Source of the DNA: Blastomussa wellsi
Lineage: Eukaryota; Cnidaria; Anthozoa; Scleractinia; Plerogyridae
Assembly (NCBI GenBank): GCA_947652115.1
Contig: OX393572.1
Location: 1,486,102-1,550,101, forward strand
Reading direction: 5' to 3'
DNA: 64,000 bases
A program made the translations under genes and the position numbers. Shown one piece after another: positions 11,317 to 23,900 of the stretch (its first letter is position 1; each line of letters starts with the position of its first letter). The notes below the pieces were generated by a model. That model worked only from the letters and a program-made list of their open reading frames with translations. It made no database searches and was not told the DNA's origin.

Positions 11317-14300
11317 CTAATTGATAGTCTCTGATTCTATGATTACATCATCGGAATCATCCTCGGCTACGTTCGTGGCCTCATTCGGCAATATGCTTGC
11401 CTCGTCTTCTTCCGACTCGACAATGACGTCATCAGAGCCACGTGATGTGGTTTCGTCATCTTCGCAATTGCCACTCACGGGATTGCCATCATCGATTCCT
11501 TTCCACTCGGTAGTGACTTGGGAACTAGGTGAATTTTGATGCTCTTTTTCCGAATCGAAGAGTTTCTTTCGGACGTCTTCGACACTGTTTGGAGGACCAG
11601 CTTGTGCGGAGCTTGGAGAGGCTGTCTTCTTCTTGAGTGATTTATCAGCTGCTGGAGTTGACGAGATGTAGTATTCGTCTCCACACTTAAGAGAGGGAAC
11701 TAGCTTCGCCATCACCTTGAAAGGATGAGGGGTCTTCGCCTCAGACACACTTTCTGTTGTCAAAATCACTCGGACCTGATTAAAAATTTTTACGTCCTGC
11801 TCTTCTTCGTAAGTAGCATCATTTGATTTTAACTTGACGCTCCAGAGCAAACATAACTCGGCTGGTTTTCCCTTCAGGCCTTTTGTAAACGTGAAGCTTT
11901 TCACTCCGGGACAGAACTTGAAGTACACCCTCTTGACCACACCCAGTTCAGGAAGAAGGACGTCCAATGATTGATCCATTACATTCAACACCATACCGTC
12001 TTCCTCCAGAGTGCCGCTTTCACGTACGAAAATACCAAAGAACATTTCATTGCTCAGCTCACTTGCTCTCTTTGCTGCAAGCTTTCGATCATTACAATGG
12101 TCCGCTATCATGTCCGTGATAGCGGGATCTTGGTTCATCGGTTGATCTATACCGAGGCTTGCGGCCAGGAGCCTGTGCACTACTACATCCGGGTATCTTC
12201 TTATCGGGGACGTAAAGTGCGTGTATAGAGGTACGCTCAGGGCGTAGTGTCCATATTCGCCTTCCTCTACGGACCCCGTGCAAAAATACTCCGCGTTCTT
12301 CATGGGACGCATGGTAAGGTTGACCAAAACCTCGCGCTCGGGGGAACCGAGGGGAAACTGTGCGAGCGATTCATGAATGGTCTTTGATGATGTCCCGTTG
12401 AAGCTGATCCCAAATGATTTGCACAACTCGATCAGATCGTCGAGCTGTTTCTGGTGAGGTTTGGGGTGACGCCTCAACAGCGCCGTCTCGGGGTAGGCGG
12501 CATAGATGTGATGAGCCACCGCCATATTGGCTAGCAGCATGAACTCCTCAATTAGCTTGTTCGCTTCTCGCTGTTTATGCACGTGGTAACCATTGGGTAA
12601 ACCTGTTTCCTGATCCAGGTCAAACCGGATTTTCACTTGATCGAGGCGCAGCGCGCCGTTTTCAAAGCGATTGCGCCGAAGACGCACTGCGAACTTGTGA
12701 AGCTGATTCACTTGCGCGGAGATTTCCTCCACGCTCGCGCCGTCTGATATCGGTGGCAGCTCGTTCGGATTCCACTTCCGGTTTGGCTTGTCAATCATAT
12801 CTTGGGCGTGTTCGTAGGCCATCTTAATACGCGAGCGAATGATTCCTCTTCCTTTCCTCTCGTCTAATATTTCTCCTTTGTCAGACATTTTCCACACAAC
12901 GGAGAATGTCAAGCGATCTTCGCCCGGGTTCAAACTGCACAGTTCTTCGCACAAGCGACGCGGGAGCATGGGTACGACCTTCTGCACCATGTACGTTGAA
13001 GTCCCTCTTTCTGTGGCAACTTCGTCAAGTGCTGTGCCAGGTCGAACAAAAAAACTCACATCGGCGATGTGTACTCCAACTTCGAAGAGGCCATCTTGGA
13101 GTTTCTTGCAGTGAACTGCATCATCCAGATCTCTCGCTGTGAGAGGATCAATCGTAAAGACGCAATCTTGGCGGAAATCTCTTCTGTACTCCAGTTCCTT
13201 TTCGGGTATCGTCCACGGTGTTTCCTGAGGTAAACACGCCAGAGCCTCGTCAGAAAATGGCCCTGAATCGATCCCATACTCCAGGAGTATCCCTTCCGTC
13301 TCCGGTTCGATGTCACCCGCTTCGCCCAGGCTTCGCGCAATGGAGCCGACTGCGAGGAAAGAATCCTTAGAAGAAGTCTCGGGCCAGCTGACAATACGCG
13401 CCACGAGAAGCGTGTTTTCGAAGTCACGTGGTCTGTCGAAGAATCCTGGCGGACAGTTTTCGCGCGGGATGCGTATCCGTGGCAACCGACTGTCAATTGG
13501 AGAGAAAAGTCCATCAGGGCATTCTTTGGGGTGGGGGAACGGTTTAAGATGTCCAGTAGCCACACGGGAGTGCTTTTTCTCAATTATGTGCACCACCTTG
13601 GCAGCTTTTTGCATGTAACGCTCTGGAATTTCATCGTTAGTCACACTATGAGTTCTTACTGGTGTTTCAGGGGAATGTGAATTTTCCCCGTTGCTCACAG
13701 ACATGGCACTCAAATTCGATATCAAGTTTTCGTGATCTGTGCGTTCTTGCTCTGGGCCACCCAAAGTCAATCCATTGCTTTCCAATTCTTCTTTCATAAC
13801 CTTCCATTTCTCCCTGGGTAAAATTTCCAGCGCTACCACGTCGCCATTAAGCGCCCTGTTACGCCTCAACATTCCCTCTATCAGCACATCTCGCTTCATT
13901 CCTGGAACAGTGACCCAGGCCAACTCGTAGTTTCGTGGGTTTATTCTTACTACACCCTTTACAAGCTCTCCTCTCTTTAAACCAGCTGACACTTTTTCTA
14001 AAGACCAGTGTTGTTCGTAAAGCGGCCTGTGTTTGTTGCCTTTAGTCCTTAGAACTGGCGTACCGTGAGGCGAATTTTTCCTCGCAGATCTGTTTTGCGA
14101 CCTTGGAGTCGTCTGATTCACACTTCTTGTTTCTTCGCGATGACTGCTGTTTGGCGGTGTATTGCAAAGTTGGCCAGTTTCTCCGCTAACTTCAAGGCTT
14201 TCGCTATCATGATTTTTGTTCGATTTTCTTCGTCTGTGGCGCTTCCTTTTCCCACTACTCGCATTAACAGGAGTCAGCACATCTTGTCTTTCTTCGTTAT

Positions 14301-14910
14301 CGCCCTCTGCTGCAATGCTCGAGCTCGCACTGTCTCCCTTCGCCATACTTTCTTGTCCAGGTGATGCTTCTTCGCTCAACTCTGCACTTTTTCCTCGTCT
14401 TTTTCTGGACCTTCGCTTTTTCTTGGTGTCCGTTTGATCCTGGCTCGGATTTACTTCTGAATGAACGCGATCTTCTTCTACTGTGTCAGCGCAAGCATTG
14501 AGTTGTTTGGCTGAGTCAGGAGAAGTTGACTGTGTAACATCACCTCCTTCCTCTATTGCATCACAACCGACACCCGCTGCTGACGTAGCACTTGCAGTTT
14601 CAGAGCTTTGCTTTTTCTTTTTCCGCCTCTTGCGTTTCTTCTTTTGACTCTGAGCTTCACCACAGGCAGCTCCCATGTCTTCATCTGCAATTTCACGGCC
14701 ATCCGCTTGCACAGTTTGCGGTGAACTCGCTTCCTCTTTCGCTATTGCAGCGCGTGACTCGTGGCTCGTACAGTTTGCATGTGCATTCGTTTTCTCTAGA
14801 TCTGCACGCGCGTCGACACTCGTAGCCAGCCTGATACAATCTGTAGCTTCTACGACCTCTTCTTCTTCATCCTGGATGCTTTCCTTCGACTCTTGTTCGT
14901 TCAAATCCAT
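11317..14910 (-). CDS. DIS3L2: DIS3-like exonuclease 2, intronless, long N-terminal extension
   Basis: This is a processive 3'-5' exoribonuclease of the RNase II/R family, acting in the cytoplasm on oligouridylated RNAs independently of the exosome. The single open frame is 1197 aa (human DIS3L2 is 885). Residues 1-290 are low-complexity with basic clusters (about 90-100, 163-173, 221-230). Cold-shock-like domains span about 297-580. The RNB domain spans about 580-920, with catalytic aspartates in IDPLTARDLDDA (D588, D594, D596, D597) and the conserved HFTSPIRRYPD near 898-908. An S1-like domain lies about 985-1085 and is followed by an acidic Ser-rich tail. There is no PIN domain, which separates it from DIS3 and DIS3L1. 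All active-site residues are present, so it should be active. The vertebrate gene has many introns; here none interrupt the frame. It is divergent from PPP1R21. Confidence 0.95.
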   Translation of the reverse strand: MDLNEQESKESIQDEEEEVVEATDCIRLATSVDARADLEKTNAHANCTSHESRAAIAKEEASSPQTVQADGREIADEDMGAACGEAQSQKKKRKRRKKKKQSSETASATSAAGVGCDAIEEGGDVTQSTSPDSAKQLNACADTVEEDRVHSEVNPSQDQTDTKKKRRSRKRRGKSAELSEEASPGQESMAKGDSASSSIAAEGDNEERQDVLTPVNASSGKRKRHRRRKSNKNHDSESLEVSGETGQLCNTPPNSSHREETRSVNQTTPRSQNRSARKNSPHGTPVLRTKGNKHRPLYEQHWSLEKVSAGLKRGELVKGVVRINPRNYELAWVTVPGMKRDVLIEGMLRRNRALNGDVVALEILPREKWKVMKEELESNGLTLGGPEQERTDHENLISNLSAMSVSNGENSHSPETPVRTHSVTNDEIPERYMQKAAKVVHIIEKKHSRVATGHLKPFPHPKECPDGLFSPIDSRLPRIRIPRENCPPGFFDRPRDFENTLLVARIVSWPETSSKDSFLAVGSIARSLGEAGDIEPETEGILLEYGIDSGPFSDEALACLPQETPWTIPEKELEYRRDFRQDCVFTIDPLTARDLDDAVHCKKLQDGLFEVGVHIADVSFFVRPGTALDEVATERGTSTYMVQKVVPMLPRRLCEELCSLNPGEDRLTFSVVWKMSDKGEILDERKGRGIIRSRIKMAYEHAQDMIDKPNRKWNPNELPPISDGASVEEISAQVNQLHKFAVRLRRNRFENGALRLDQVKIRFDLDQETGLPNGYHVHKQREANKLIEEFMLLANMAVAHHIYAAYPETALLRRHPKPHQKQLDDLIELCKSFGISFNGTSSKTIHESLAQFPLGSPEREVLVNLTMRPMKNAEYFCTGSVEEGEYGHYALSVPLYTHFTSPIRRYPDVVVHRLLAASLGIDQPMNQDPAITDMIADHCNDRKLAAKRASELSNEMFFGIFVRESGTLEEDGMVLNVMDQSLDVLLPELGVVKRVYFKFCPGVKSFTFTKGLKGKPAELCLLWSVKLKSNDATYEEEQDVKIFNQVRVILTTESVSEAKTPHPFKVMAKLVPSLKCGDEYYISSTPAADKSLKKKTASPSSAQAGPPNSVEDVRKKLFDSEKEHQNSPSSQVTTEWKGIDDGNPVSGNCEDDETTSRGSDDVIVESEEDEASILPNEATNVAEDDSDDVIIESETIN

Positions 14911-15330
14911 TGAGAATACGTTTGATCAGCTTTGTTCTTCTGCGCCACGACTCACATGGAACCAGGTGGAAAGACTCGAGCTAGAAGTGAAAGTACACAA
15001 TGAAGAATCACCTGCAGGCCAAAAATTGTCAATAAGTTTAACATAAGATATCATTGTTTACCTTATTAAAATATCCGGGAAGCTCGTGTTGCTTTAGGTG
15101 TTGGAAAAACATAGAAATTTCAAGCTTTAGTTCTTTCCGCCATCTTTGTTTTTGTTTCGCCCTTCCCATGGGTCATTATTCTCCCACAGGGAGTCACGTG
15201 ATCATTCGGGAACGGAAACAAGATGGCCGCCTCTGCGCGCTCTCAAATGACATCTGAGCACATCGATCAAGGCTTCTTTGGTATTCTCTCTTTGATCTGA
15301 TGCTGATCAGCCAACATTCAAGGATCCAAG
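14911..15330. promoter_or_regulatory. Bidirectional promoter DIS3L2 / PPP1R21
   Basis: Only 420 bp separate the two divergent start codons. The segment contains a palindromic E-box TCACGTGA (15194-15201), a GAACGGAAAC ETS-like site just after it, and AAGATGGCCGCC (15220-15231), a good YY1 match in the PPP1R21 orientation. No TATA box is evident. Regulation by these factors is inferred from motifs. Confidence 0.55.
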
Positions 15331-18300
15331 ATGAGTGCAGACTCCCAGACGCTGCAGGCAAAGTATCAGAAACTGGCTGCAGAATTTGCGAAGGTAAGCT
15401 TATAAATCACAAATTTTTAAGCTTCTAAAATATAAAAGCATAGTATAAACTCAACTTAAAAATCCTAATCTTTTCTAAGCTTACAGGTGCGTTGAGCATA
15501 ATCGGAGTCGGAAGTGGTTGTCACTTGCTCATGCCTGGAAAAGGATCGGAGTTTCTAGTTATGTGACCCCTGAGTGCCTTAATTAACTTGTTAATTAAAA
15601 TATTTAAGATTCATGCGGATCAATGTTTTTATTTATGAATGGCTAATTTATACTTCTTTGTTTGATCGCATGAATTTGTTATGATATTATGGAAGAAGAC
15701 AAAATTATCAACGGTATTGAGGTGGGAACAAAAAGCCATTTTTTTATCTCCCAAGAAATTATGGATCACCAGATTTTACTTATCAATACTTTTATTCATT
15801 AGCAAAGAGCACAGAACACTGTTTTAAAGAAGGCAGTGATTGAGGAGCAAGAAAAAACAAAGACACTTCAGGTTAGATTTTTTTTAGAAATTATAAATAG
15901 ATAACAGTTTTTGCAGCATGCAGGAAGAAGCCTGACAAAAAAAAACCCTTAGGCTGCTTTTGCTAGCATTATTGTGTTGATCCAGGAAATATCAACAACA
16001 ACAAAAAAAACAACAACAAAAATTTGACATATTTTTACCCAAACACACTCCAGGAAGGTCTTTTAAGTTCTGAGGAGGAGCGACAGGTTTCTTTTGCAGG
16101 TCACATGCCACAGTTCAGAGGTCACAGATGTGTATATATAAATTAATTATTCTGATTGTTGATCCAGGAAACTGTGCGACAGAAGGATCAGTCTATTAGG
16201 AAATACGAACAAGAAATTGACAGCCTGCAATTCAGAAATGATCAGGTAAGACAGGTTTGTCTTGAGTAGACAAGCATGATGCTATGCACAAACTTGACTT
16301 TTCAAGTTGCGATTCATTCTGACTTAGTGCATTTACTGATCGCAGACACTCAGCAACAATACTTCAGTGTGGTAATTATAGCAGAAGTGGGCCATTCAGG
16401 TTCCTGTTAATTCAAAAATTAATTAGGGTTATCCCATGATACGTTCCCTTTAGACACTTTTATTTTTTTTTGTAGCTGTCAAAGAGAGTCGCAGTCTTGC
16501 AGGAAGAGCTTGATGATTACGATGGAAAGAACAGGAGAGGAAAGGTCGACTACGCTTTGATCATAAATCCAATTTATGGGTGCTGCCCAGCTCCTCCGTT
16601 TATTCTCCTGGCTCAAAAATAATTTCTACTTACCAAACTCAGTGGTTGTTCCTGAGATTATTTTATTCAATTCTTCACTCAAGTAAAAATATGAGACTGA
16701 GCACAGATTTTCAGCACCAACAGATGATTGGTGTAGAAATCGGTAATGAGCAGGAAGAAACGGCTCATCCTCGGTGTAAAAACCTGTGAAACTCACCATT
16801 GACGTAAAACAAAGAACGAACAAGACAACAAAGAACTTCGGAACAATACAGAACAGAAAAATAATAGCTCAAAAACAAAGAAAAAAGTCACAGGTTTTAC
16901 ACCGAGGTAAACCCAAAAAAACAACAGAAGCTATAATTGGTATTGGTTTCCATAGGAGGCACTGGCCACTAAGTAAAGCTGATATACTGGATGCTGAATG
17001 TAGAAATTTGCTACATCTACAAGTGAGTCCAATAACAATTTACCTCCTTTTTTTAAAATTGCAGTCGAGAATTGATGGGATGGCAAAAGGAGATGATGAT
17101 GATGTCAAAGATCAAGAACTTCAAATAAAAATTCAAGAAAATGAGAGACTTCAGCGAGAGGTTAGTGTCACGAAGACTAGTAAGTAAATGGTTGTCTGTC
17201 TTGTTATGGTTATCTGGTAATTATAATCAATAAAGGCCTGGTTCATACCAATACTAATTCAATGTATGCATGCATAATATTTAATACACAAATTATGCCA
17301 AGTGCTCAAACTGCCATCTAACTCAAAACTATAAACTTTTTGAACTATGCTGGCTAAGACAAGTATTGATGTCATTTTTGGTACTTTGTGAAATTGTCAA
17401 AAAGGTGATAGTTGTATCATCATCATTGTCATCATCATCATCATCATCATTGTTATCATTACGAGATAAGAAAAACTTTCATTTTGATTTTGAGGCCTGG
17501 ATAGTGAAATAACCAATGTTGTTTATTAAGGCATATTAGTTCAATCGAAATGCTTATCATTTTTTAGTTATATGAAACAAACCAAGAACACAAAGGAACA
17601 ATACTGACACTTCAGGAGAAGTTAGAGACACTAGAAAGGTAAGGAATATACCCAAAATGTGAAACAATTGGCTCAAACTACAAATCAATCATTATTTGAC
17701 TGTAAAAATGATGTCACGGATTCTTACTTATCATGTTTGTTTTATTTTTATTTTGGTTTAGAAATTCCACCGATCACCAGAAGATTTTAGATGAAGCTAA
17801 TGCGAAGCATAAAATGGTCATCGATAAACTCAATGAGGAGAGAGCCATGTTGGAGGTTTGGATCGGGTCTTTTTAACACATTTAATTGACAGTATTAATG
17901 CCTGTTTACCCTTGGAGTTATGAGAGGCCAGGTGGCCTAAATAGTGTACTTGACTCTGGATGGATCAAGTGGTCCAGGTTTGAGCCCTGGCCTGGATACT
18001 TCTTCGTGTTCTTGGGCAAGACGCTTTACTGTTAGTAATTAATGGTGCCTCTCTTCCTTCATGTGTATAAATAAGTTCTCGCTCTGGTGAATTTAATTCT
18101 GGGGGTAATGCTACGATGGACTAGCATCCCATCCAGGGGGAGTAGAAATAATGATGGTCGCTTCATGTTAAGGAAACTGGGATAAACTCTGGCCTGATGG
18201 GCCACTGGGCTTCTACACAGACTTAACCTTATCTTTCTTTCTATTTGAGTTATGAAGCAAAATAGTTACCTCACAATTCAGATAATACCACAATGTGCCT

Positions 18301-20867
18301 TATGGAACTAGGTTAACTGAATGGTGGGCAAAAATAATTGCCATTAAGGAATGTACTCAACGCATTTGAGGCAGGCAGTTGAACTTTTAATTATGAAAAA
18401 TCGAGCATGGTGATCAAGCCATGATTGTTGATGCTGATTAAACCATTTAATATGAAATCTTGTTTTTCTTTCTTCAAGGCTAAACTCCACAAGACAGAAG
18501 AAGAATTAAAAGTAGCAAGTTTAAAAGCAGAGAAAAGGTAATAAATTAGGAGCAATGTTGAACATCTTAGAAACTCAAGCTAAGTTTTTTGTTTTTCACA
18601 TTTGATATTTATCACTGGCAAAATTAATTAATAAAAGTAAAACAAATTATAACATGCTAAAAGTAGAAAAGTTATTCTTAATTTTATAGCCACCAGCAAC
18701 TCAAGCTCTTACACAAGGAAATGACCTCCAGATATGGTAAGACAAATAAGCCTGTAATTTTAAGTAAAAGAAAAATAAGAAGACCTTGTGGGCACTTACA
18801 AGTAGTGAAACAAAAACCAGTTTTTATTATTAATAGTCATGTGGCTAAATGTAATTTAGGTGAGGTTAATCTCAAGACAATGCTGACCAGCGGTCTCATT
18901 CATGAATCTGGGGCACCTCAAGGCTTTCCAAGAGCTCAGTAATTTTACAATTATCCTGTTGAGGTCAATCCATTTGATCATGTAACACTTCACTAGCTGG
19001 GAGATTAATTGCTTTTAGCTCCTGTCCCTCTTGGTATGGGTAAGTTTGATGATTTCTTTCCACTGAGTTTTGCTCAGTGTGACAGTGCCTGGTGGGTGCC
19101 ACTCACAGGGTCATCATGGTTACCATTCGCGCTCGCTGGCAGCTCCACACAGGGACTTCAGGCACCTTCCCCACACTCATGTATTGGTGATGAGTTTAAA
19201 AATCTGTTAATAATTAATAAAATCCTCCTGCCATAGATCGAATTGTGTTCAGTAGTCCCGAATTCCACTCCTCTACATTTTGTAAATAATCAACTGGTAA
19301 GCCTCCCGTCACTGAGGCAGACTTGATTAGAATTTATTAAATGTTATAAATATTTAATTTTTCTCCTTTCAGATGATGTATCTAAGGTTGTGACAGAAAA
19401 ACTTCCATTTAATGACACAAGTTAGTACAGCATCACTATCACCATGATCTACTTCTCTTTTCCAGATGATTCAACTTATTTTTAATGAGTTTCGTAATAT
19501 AATTTACTTTTTGCGTTCGACGTTAGGAGAACGCTTCGTAATCTTTGGGGATCCTGTGGTCGATGGGATACCTGTGCATGCCAGGCGTGAAGATTCGAGA
19601 TTTTTGGTTACTTGGACGGGCGATGTTCAAAATCTGCGCCATTTTGAATAATTATTAAGCGCGCGCACAAATTTTAAGCCCAATAGCCGGCCAAAGAAAT
19701 TGCGGGCTCACCTGGTGGACATGCGCACACAACTATTTTTTACTTCATAAACAATTGTCATATGGCAATCACGTGCATCACTGGTTCCATCAAGGTCAAC
19801 TAGATGATTACACGGGAATATTTGAGTTCGGCAAAAGAATGAACTTTGGAGTTGTTTTCTAAGCGGGTTTTATCACTGAGCTGATGATTCTGCTAAACTT
19901 TTCGGTCGATGCCGTTCAAATTCGAGCTGGAACTTCGTAGAAACAAACAAATAAAGACCAGGTAACATTTGTGCCGTGAGAAGTTTACCCGTGCGTTTGA
20001 GTCTATTTACATATTTGTAGTTTAACCTCTTTCATGCACGAAAAAGTAAGCTTGAGCGTATCAGTGCAGTTTGTTACAACTGTAATGCTTTATTCACGTC
20101 TGATATCTCTACGCGGGTAATTTTGCATGATAAGTATCTCGCTCGCTGAAGCAAGCTAAGTTTAAAACATGTTGAACTGACCTACATGAACGTAAAATAA
20201 TCATGAGATGAAAAGTTTGCACAATGGCAAAAGATTCTGTCCGGTTCTCTGACATCAGTAATCTAGCAGAAACCTAATATGTTTCCGTCGCTCCTATGAT
20301 CATTGATTTCACTTCAAGTTGTGTCACGCAAGAAGCCAAGACTTTTAACCTTCAAGGCTACCATTTTTTCGAAGTTTGTAGTGACATGTTTATCTTTTTA
20401 ACAACAGTGAACTTTTTACGATCTACTTTACATTTTTATCGACCATGCTTGAGGGAGAGTAAGACATTTTAAGAGTAGAGAGTTAATGAGTGAGATATTT
20501 TGAAGCCGTATACGCGAAGAACATTTTTTACGAAAAGAATGTTTACCTTTTAATTCATGATCTCTTCCATGATTTTGAAATCAAGCTTGACGACACAAAA
20601 GCTAATCTGGAGCTAAGAAAACTCGAACGCACTTATTGATCTATGATTACTACTAGTATTATTAATTATCCTTGCCGTTTATGCACCCGGACTCGTAATG
20701 GACAGGGTCGTAGGGGTTTTGGTACTTTTCAGTCACTTGACATTCTCTAAAAGTTTTATAAATATAGTCTGCCAATTTCAATACACAAGCTCCGTCATTG
20801 GGTTGTTAATGGAGACATTTGCAGTGGTGCCTGTTTAAGGTAGTTGTAGATGGTTGAATTAGTGATG

Positions 20868-20933
<66 letters not shown>

Positions 20934-23900
20934 TAATAATATTATTATATAATAATAAGTACCGGGGTAAGATATTATATATTAGAATTATTATTTCTTC
21001 ATAAATGGAATGTATTATTCAACTAGTCTTCATTGATTTGCAGGCATCAGAGAGTTGAACAAGCTTAATGTACCAACACATGATCGCAGGCATCAGGTAG
21101 AGAATGACTTCATCAGGTTTTTATAAGTACCTTTAAACACAGTTTTTTCATATCTTTCATTGACAAGTGCCTGGTGATAAGTGCATTGGAGGGTTTACTG
21201 TGTCAATCGTATTCTTTCAGGTGAAAGCAAAAGAAGTAATCTGTCAAGCAGTTGAACTGGTTCGCGAACTTGTATCTGGGATGTCGAATTTCCTTACCTA
21301 CACTGAACAGGTAAGGAGATGTGAGAGTAATAGTTAACTGTGAGAAAAATCGTTACCGGTAGTCTTAGTTTAATAAAGTGTTTTTTTAATGATTTTAATT
21401 AATTTTACCAGTATTACTTTTTAAATGCATATTGAGTATTTTTAGCGCCTTAATAATTTCTATAATTGTCTCTGAAAAGCCCCCATGGGGAGTTGACAAT
21501 AAAATTTGTATTGTATTGTATTGTATTATGTGAACATTCCCAAAGAAAATCTCTTCTTTTCTAAATATGCATTTTTTTTCTCTATCTTTAGCGACTCAAG
21601 ACATTCTTTGTGGAATCCACTCAACAGCAAATTAGTCCAGCCACACAGAAGGTGATTTAAACTTAAAATAAATGCACAATATTAAAAAAAGTCTGCCCAT
21701 CTGGCTAGAGCTTAGTCCAGTTTCTGGACTAGGGAGCATTTTTTCCCTTTCCCTCCTTGGATGGAATGCTTGCTTGTCCATTGCAGGAAAACCCTTCCTC
21801 CCCTCCCCCACCACCACCACCACCATCACCACCCTGACAGAAATTAATCAGTGGTTTATACTTATAATACCTGTTGCAAAAGGAAACTTAATGATTTGTA
21901 CATTGTGGAAGTTTATAAAACCAAACAAATGAGTCATCCAAAATATTATTGTCGGAAGCAGAAGTGATACTATTAATAATTAATTGATTATTCTGAGTTG
22001 AAGAAGACAATATTGATTTTCAAGATGTGCTTGCTTGATCTGAAAATGTAGAACTGTTTGTTTTTTCAATCATTGAAACTGATCCTTGTACATATTTTTG
22101 TTAGTTTTGTGATTATCTTCATGAAAATGCAACAGTTCTGAGGGCTGTGGACCAGGCATTCGTTTTATTCTATAACAGCATCAAAGCAGATTCTTTGATT
22201 TCAATGGTGAGAAAACAACTTTCAAGATTATTAATATGTACTTTTTGTTATAATTATTACCTTTAAGCCCTAAATACATGTAAATATGTTACTAAAAACT
22301 GAAAATCGCTCTTCATATTATTATTTCTGTCAAATTATAGGAGACTATACCAGGTTTTCAAGCTTTTTCAGAAGCATTCCACAGATATAACAACTACTTG
22401 AAGAAGCTTTTACCTTATTTTGTGCTGAGGTAAGACGCTGCAGTATCTTCCACACATGCATCACGTGATGAAAATTAATGCTAACTCGTATGTTTTTTCC
22501 TTAACATTTTAGTACTAGTGAAGAATGTAAAGCCTCAACTTGTTCAAATACGCTAGAAGCCTACAACAAAGCTCTGCTGCACTCTCTTAGAAAGCTCATC
22601 GTGACATTCAGCAAGATTGATGCTCACGTTGGAGTCCTTGCCTCGGCAAGTAAGTCAGTGGCAATACTGAAAAAAATAATTTGTCTCTAGACACAACACA
22701 CAGTACATTGATTTTGTCTTTGAATCGCAGGTTCTGGGTCTGGAGGAATTCCACCAAATAGTTACAATATCTCCTTCAGGCTTCTCAATGTATCCTTGCA
22801 GGAACTCCATGAATGTGTCAAAGGTATCACTGAAGCTTCCAGCTGTTGTATCATTCCATAAGATTGTTGTTCTTGATTTCTCTTTTACAAAGAATAGAAT
22901 GCAAGGAAAATGCCTGTTTCCTTGCCTTGCATGTCTTATCTCTCCTCCCTTCTCTCTTCTCCCCTCCCCTTGCCTCCCCTCCCTTCCCCTCCCATCCCCT
23001 CCCCTCTGAGTGCTCCTCTCCTCTTTTTGCTATACACTGCCCTCTCTACCAGGGCTGCAAATAACTGTCGGTCATCGGACATTGTCCGACCAAAATTAGC
23101 TTATGTCCGACGAAATCCCAAGTGTGGTCGGACATTATGTCCGGACAATTTTTTCATCGTAAATTATTTTACCTTTGAGGGAGTGAAAAGAAATATTTTA
23201 AGTTTCCAACAATAACAAGTAACAGAAGCGTAAATCGATCGAAATAAAAGTGATCTTGGTCATTTTAAGGAAATAAAGTTCAACCTTTTTTGTTGATGTC
23301 CGACCAAAATTTTGTTTTGTCTGACCAACATGAGGTCTTGGTCGGACATATGTCCTTTCAAGTAAAAAAAATTATTTGCAGCCCTGCTCTCTACCCTCTC
23401 TACTTTTCTCCTGTCCTCTCCCCTTTCCCTCCCCACTCCCCCCATCCTCTAAAAAAATGAATGAAATTCATGTTACAGCTATTTGTTGTTTTATGCAGTT
23501 TTATCAACACATTTCCAGTCCAAGGTATCCCTTGAGCACCAGCTGCCAACAGCCACACAGGTAAACATGCATTTCCAATGTACATTTGCAAGAACAGGAG
23601 GCAGATGCCTCATTGCACACACCCAAATCTTTTGCCTTGCCCGTGATACACAAGTGACAAGAACACTGGAAATGGACCAATCAGAAGCAAAACACAGATC
23701 TCTATATAGGGGCATGTACTAAAACGAGGACCACCGGAACACAGAACTTCCTGTAACAACCCAGCACATCAGAAATTTCTAAAAAATTATATAATATGAA
23801 AAATTAAAATCCTGGTGTTCTTGGGTGTTCCGGTGTTCCATGTTTCGGGGCGTTCTGGTTTAGTGCATGCCCTATAAAAGAGCATTTATTATTGAATGGG

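Noticed and set aside
16786..17187. 133-codon open frame ending in PPP1R21 exon 5 sequence
   Set aside because: The first part is a mobile repeat. The conserved protein matches only from 17065, after a good acceptor, so only that part is taken as coding.
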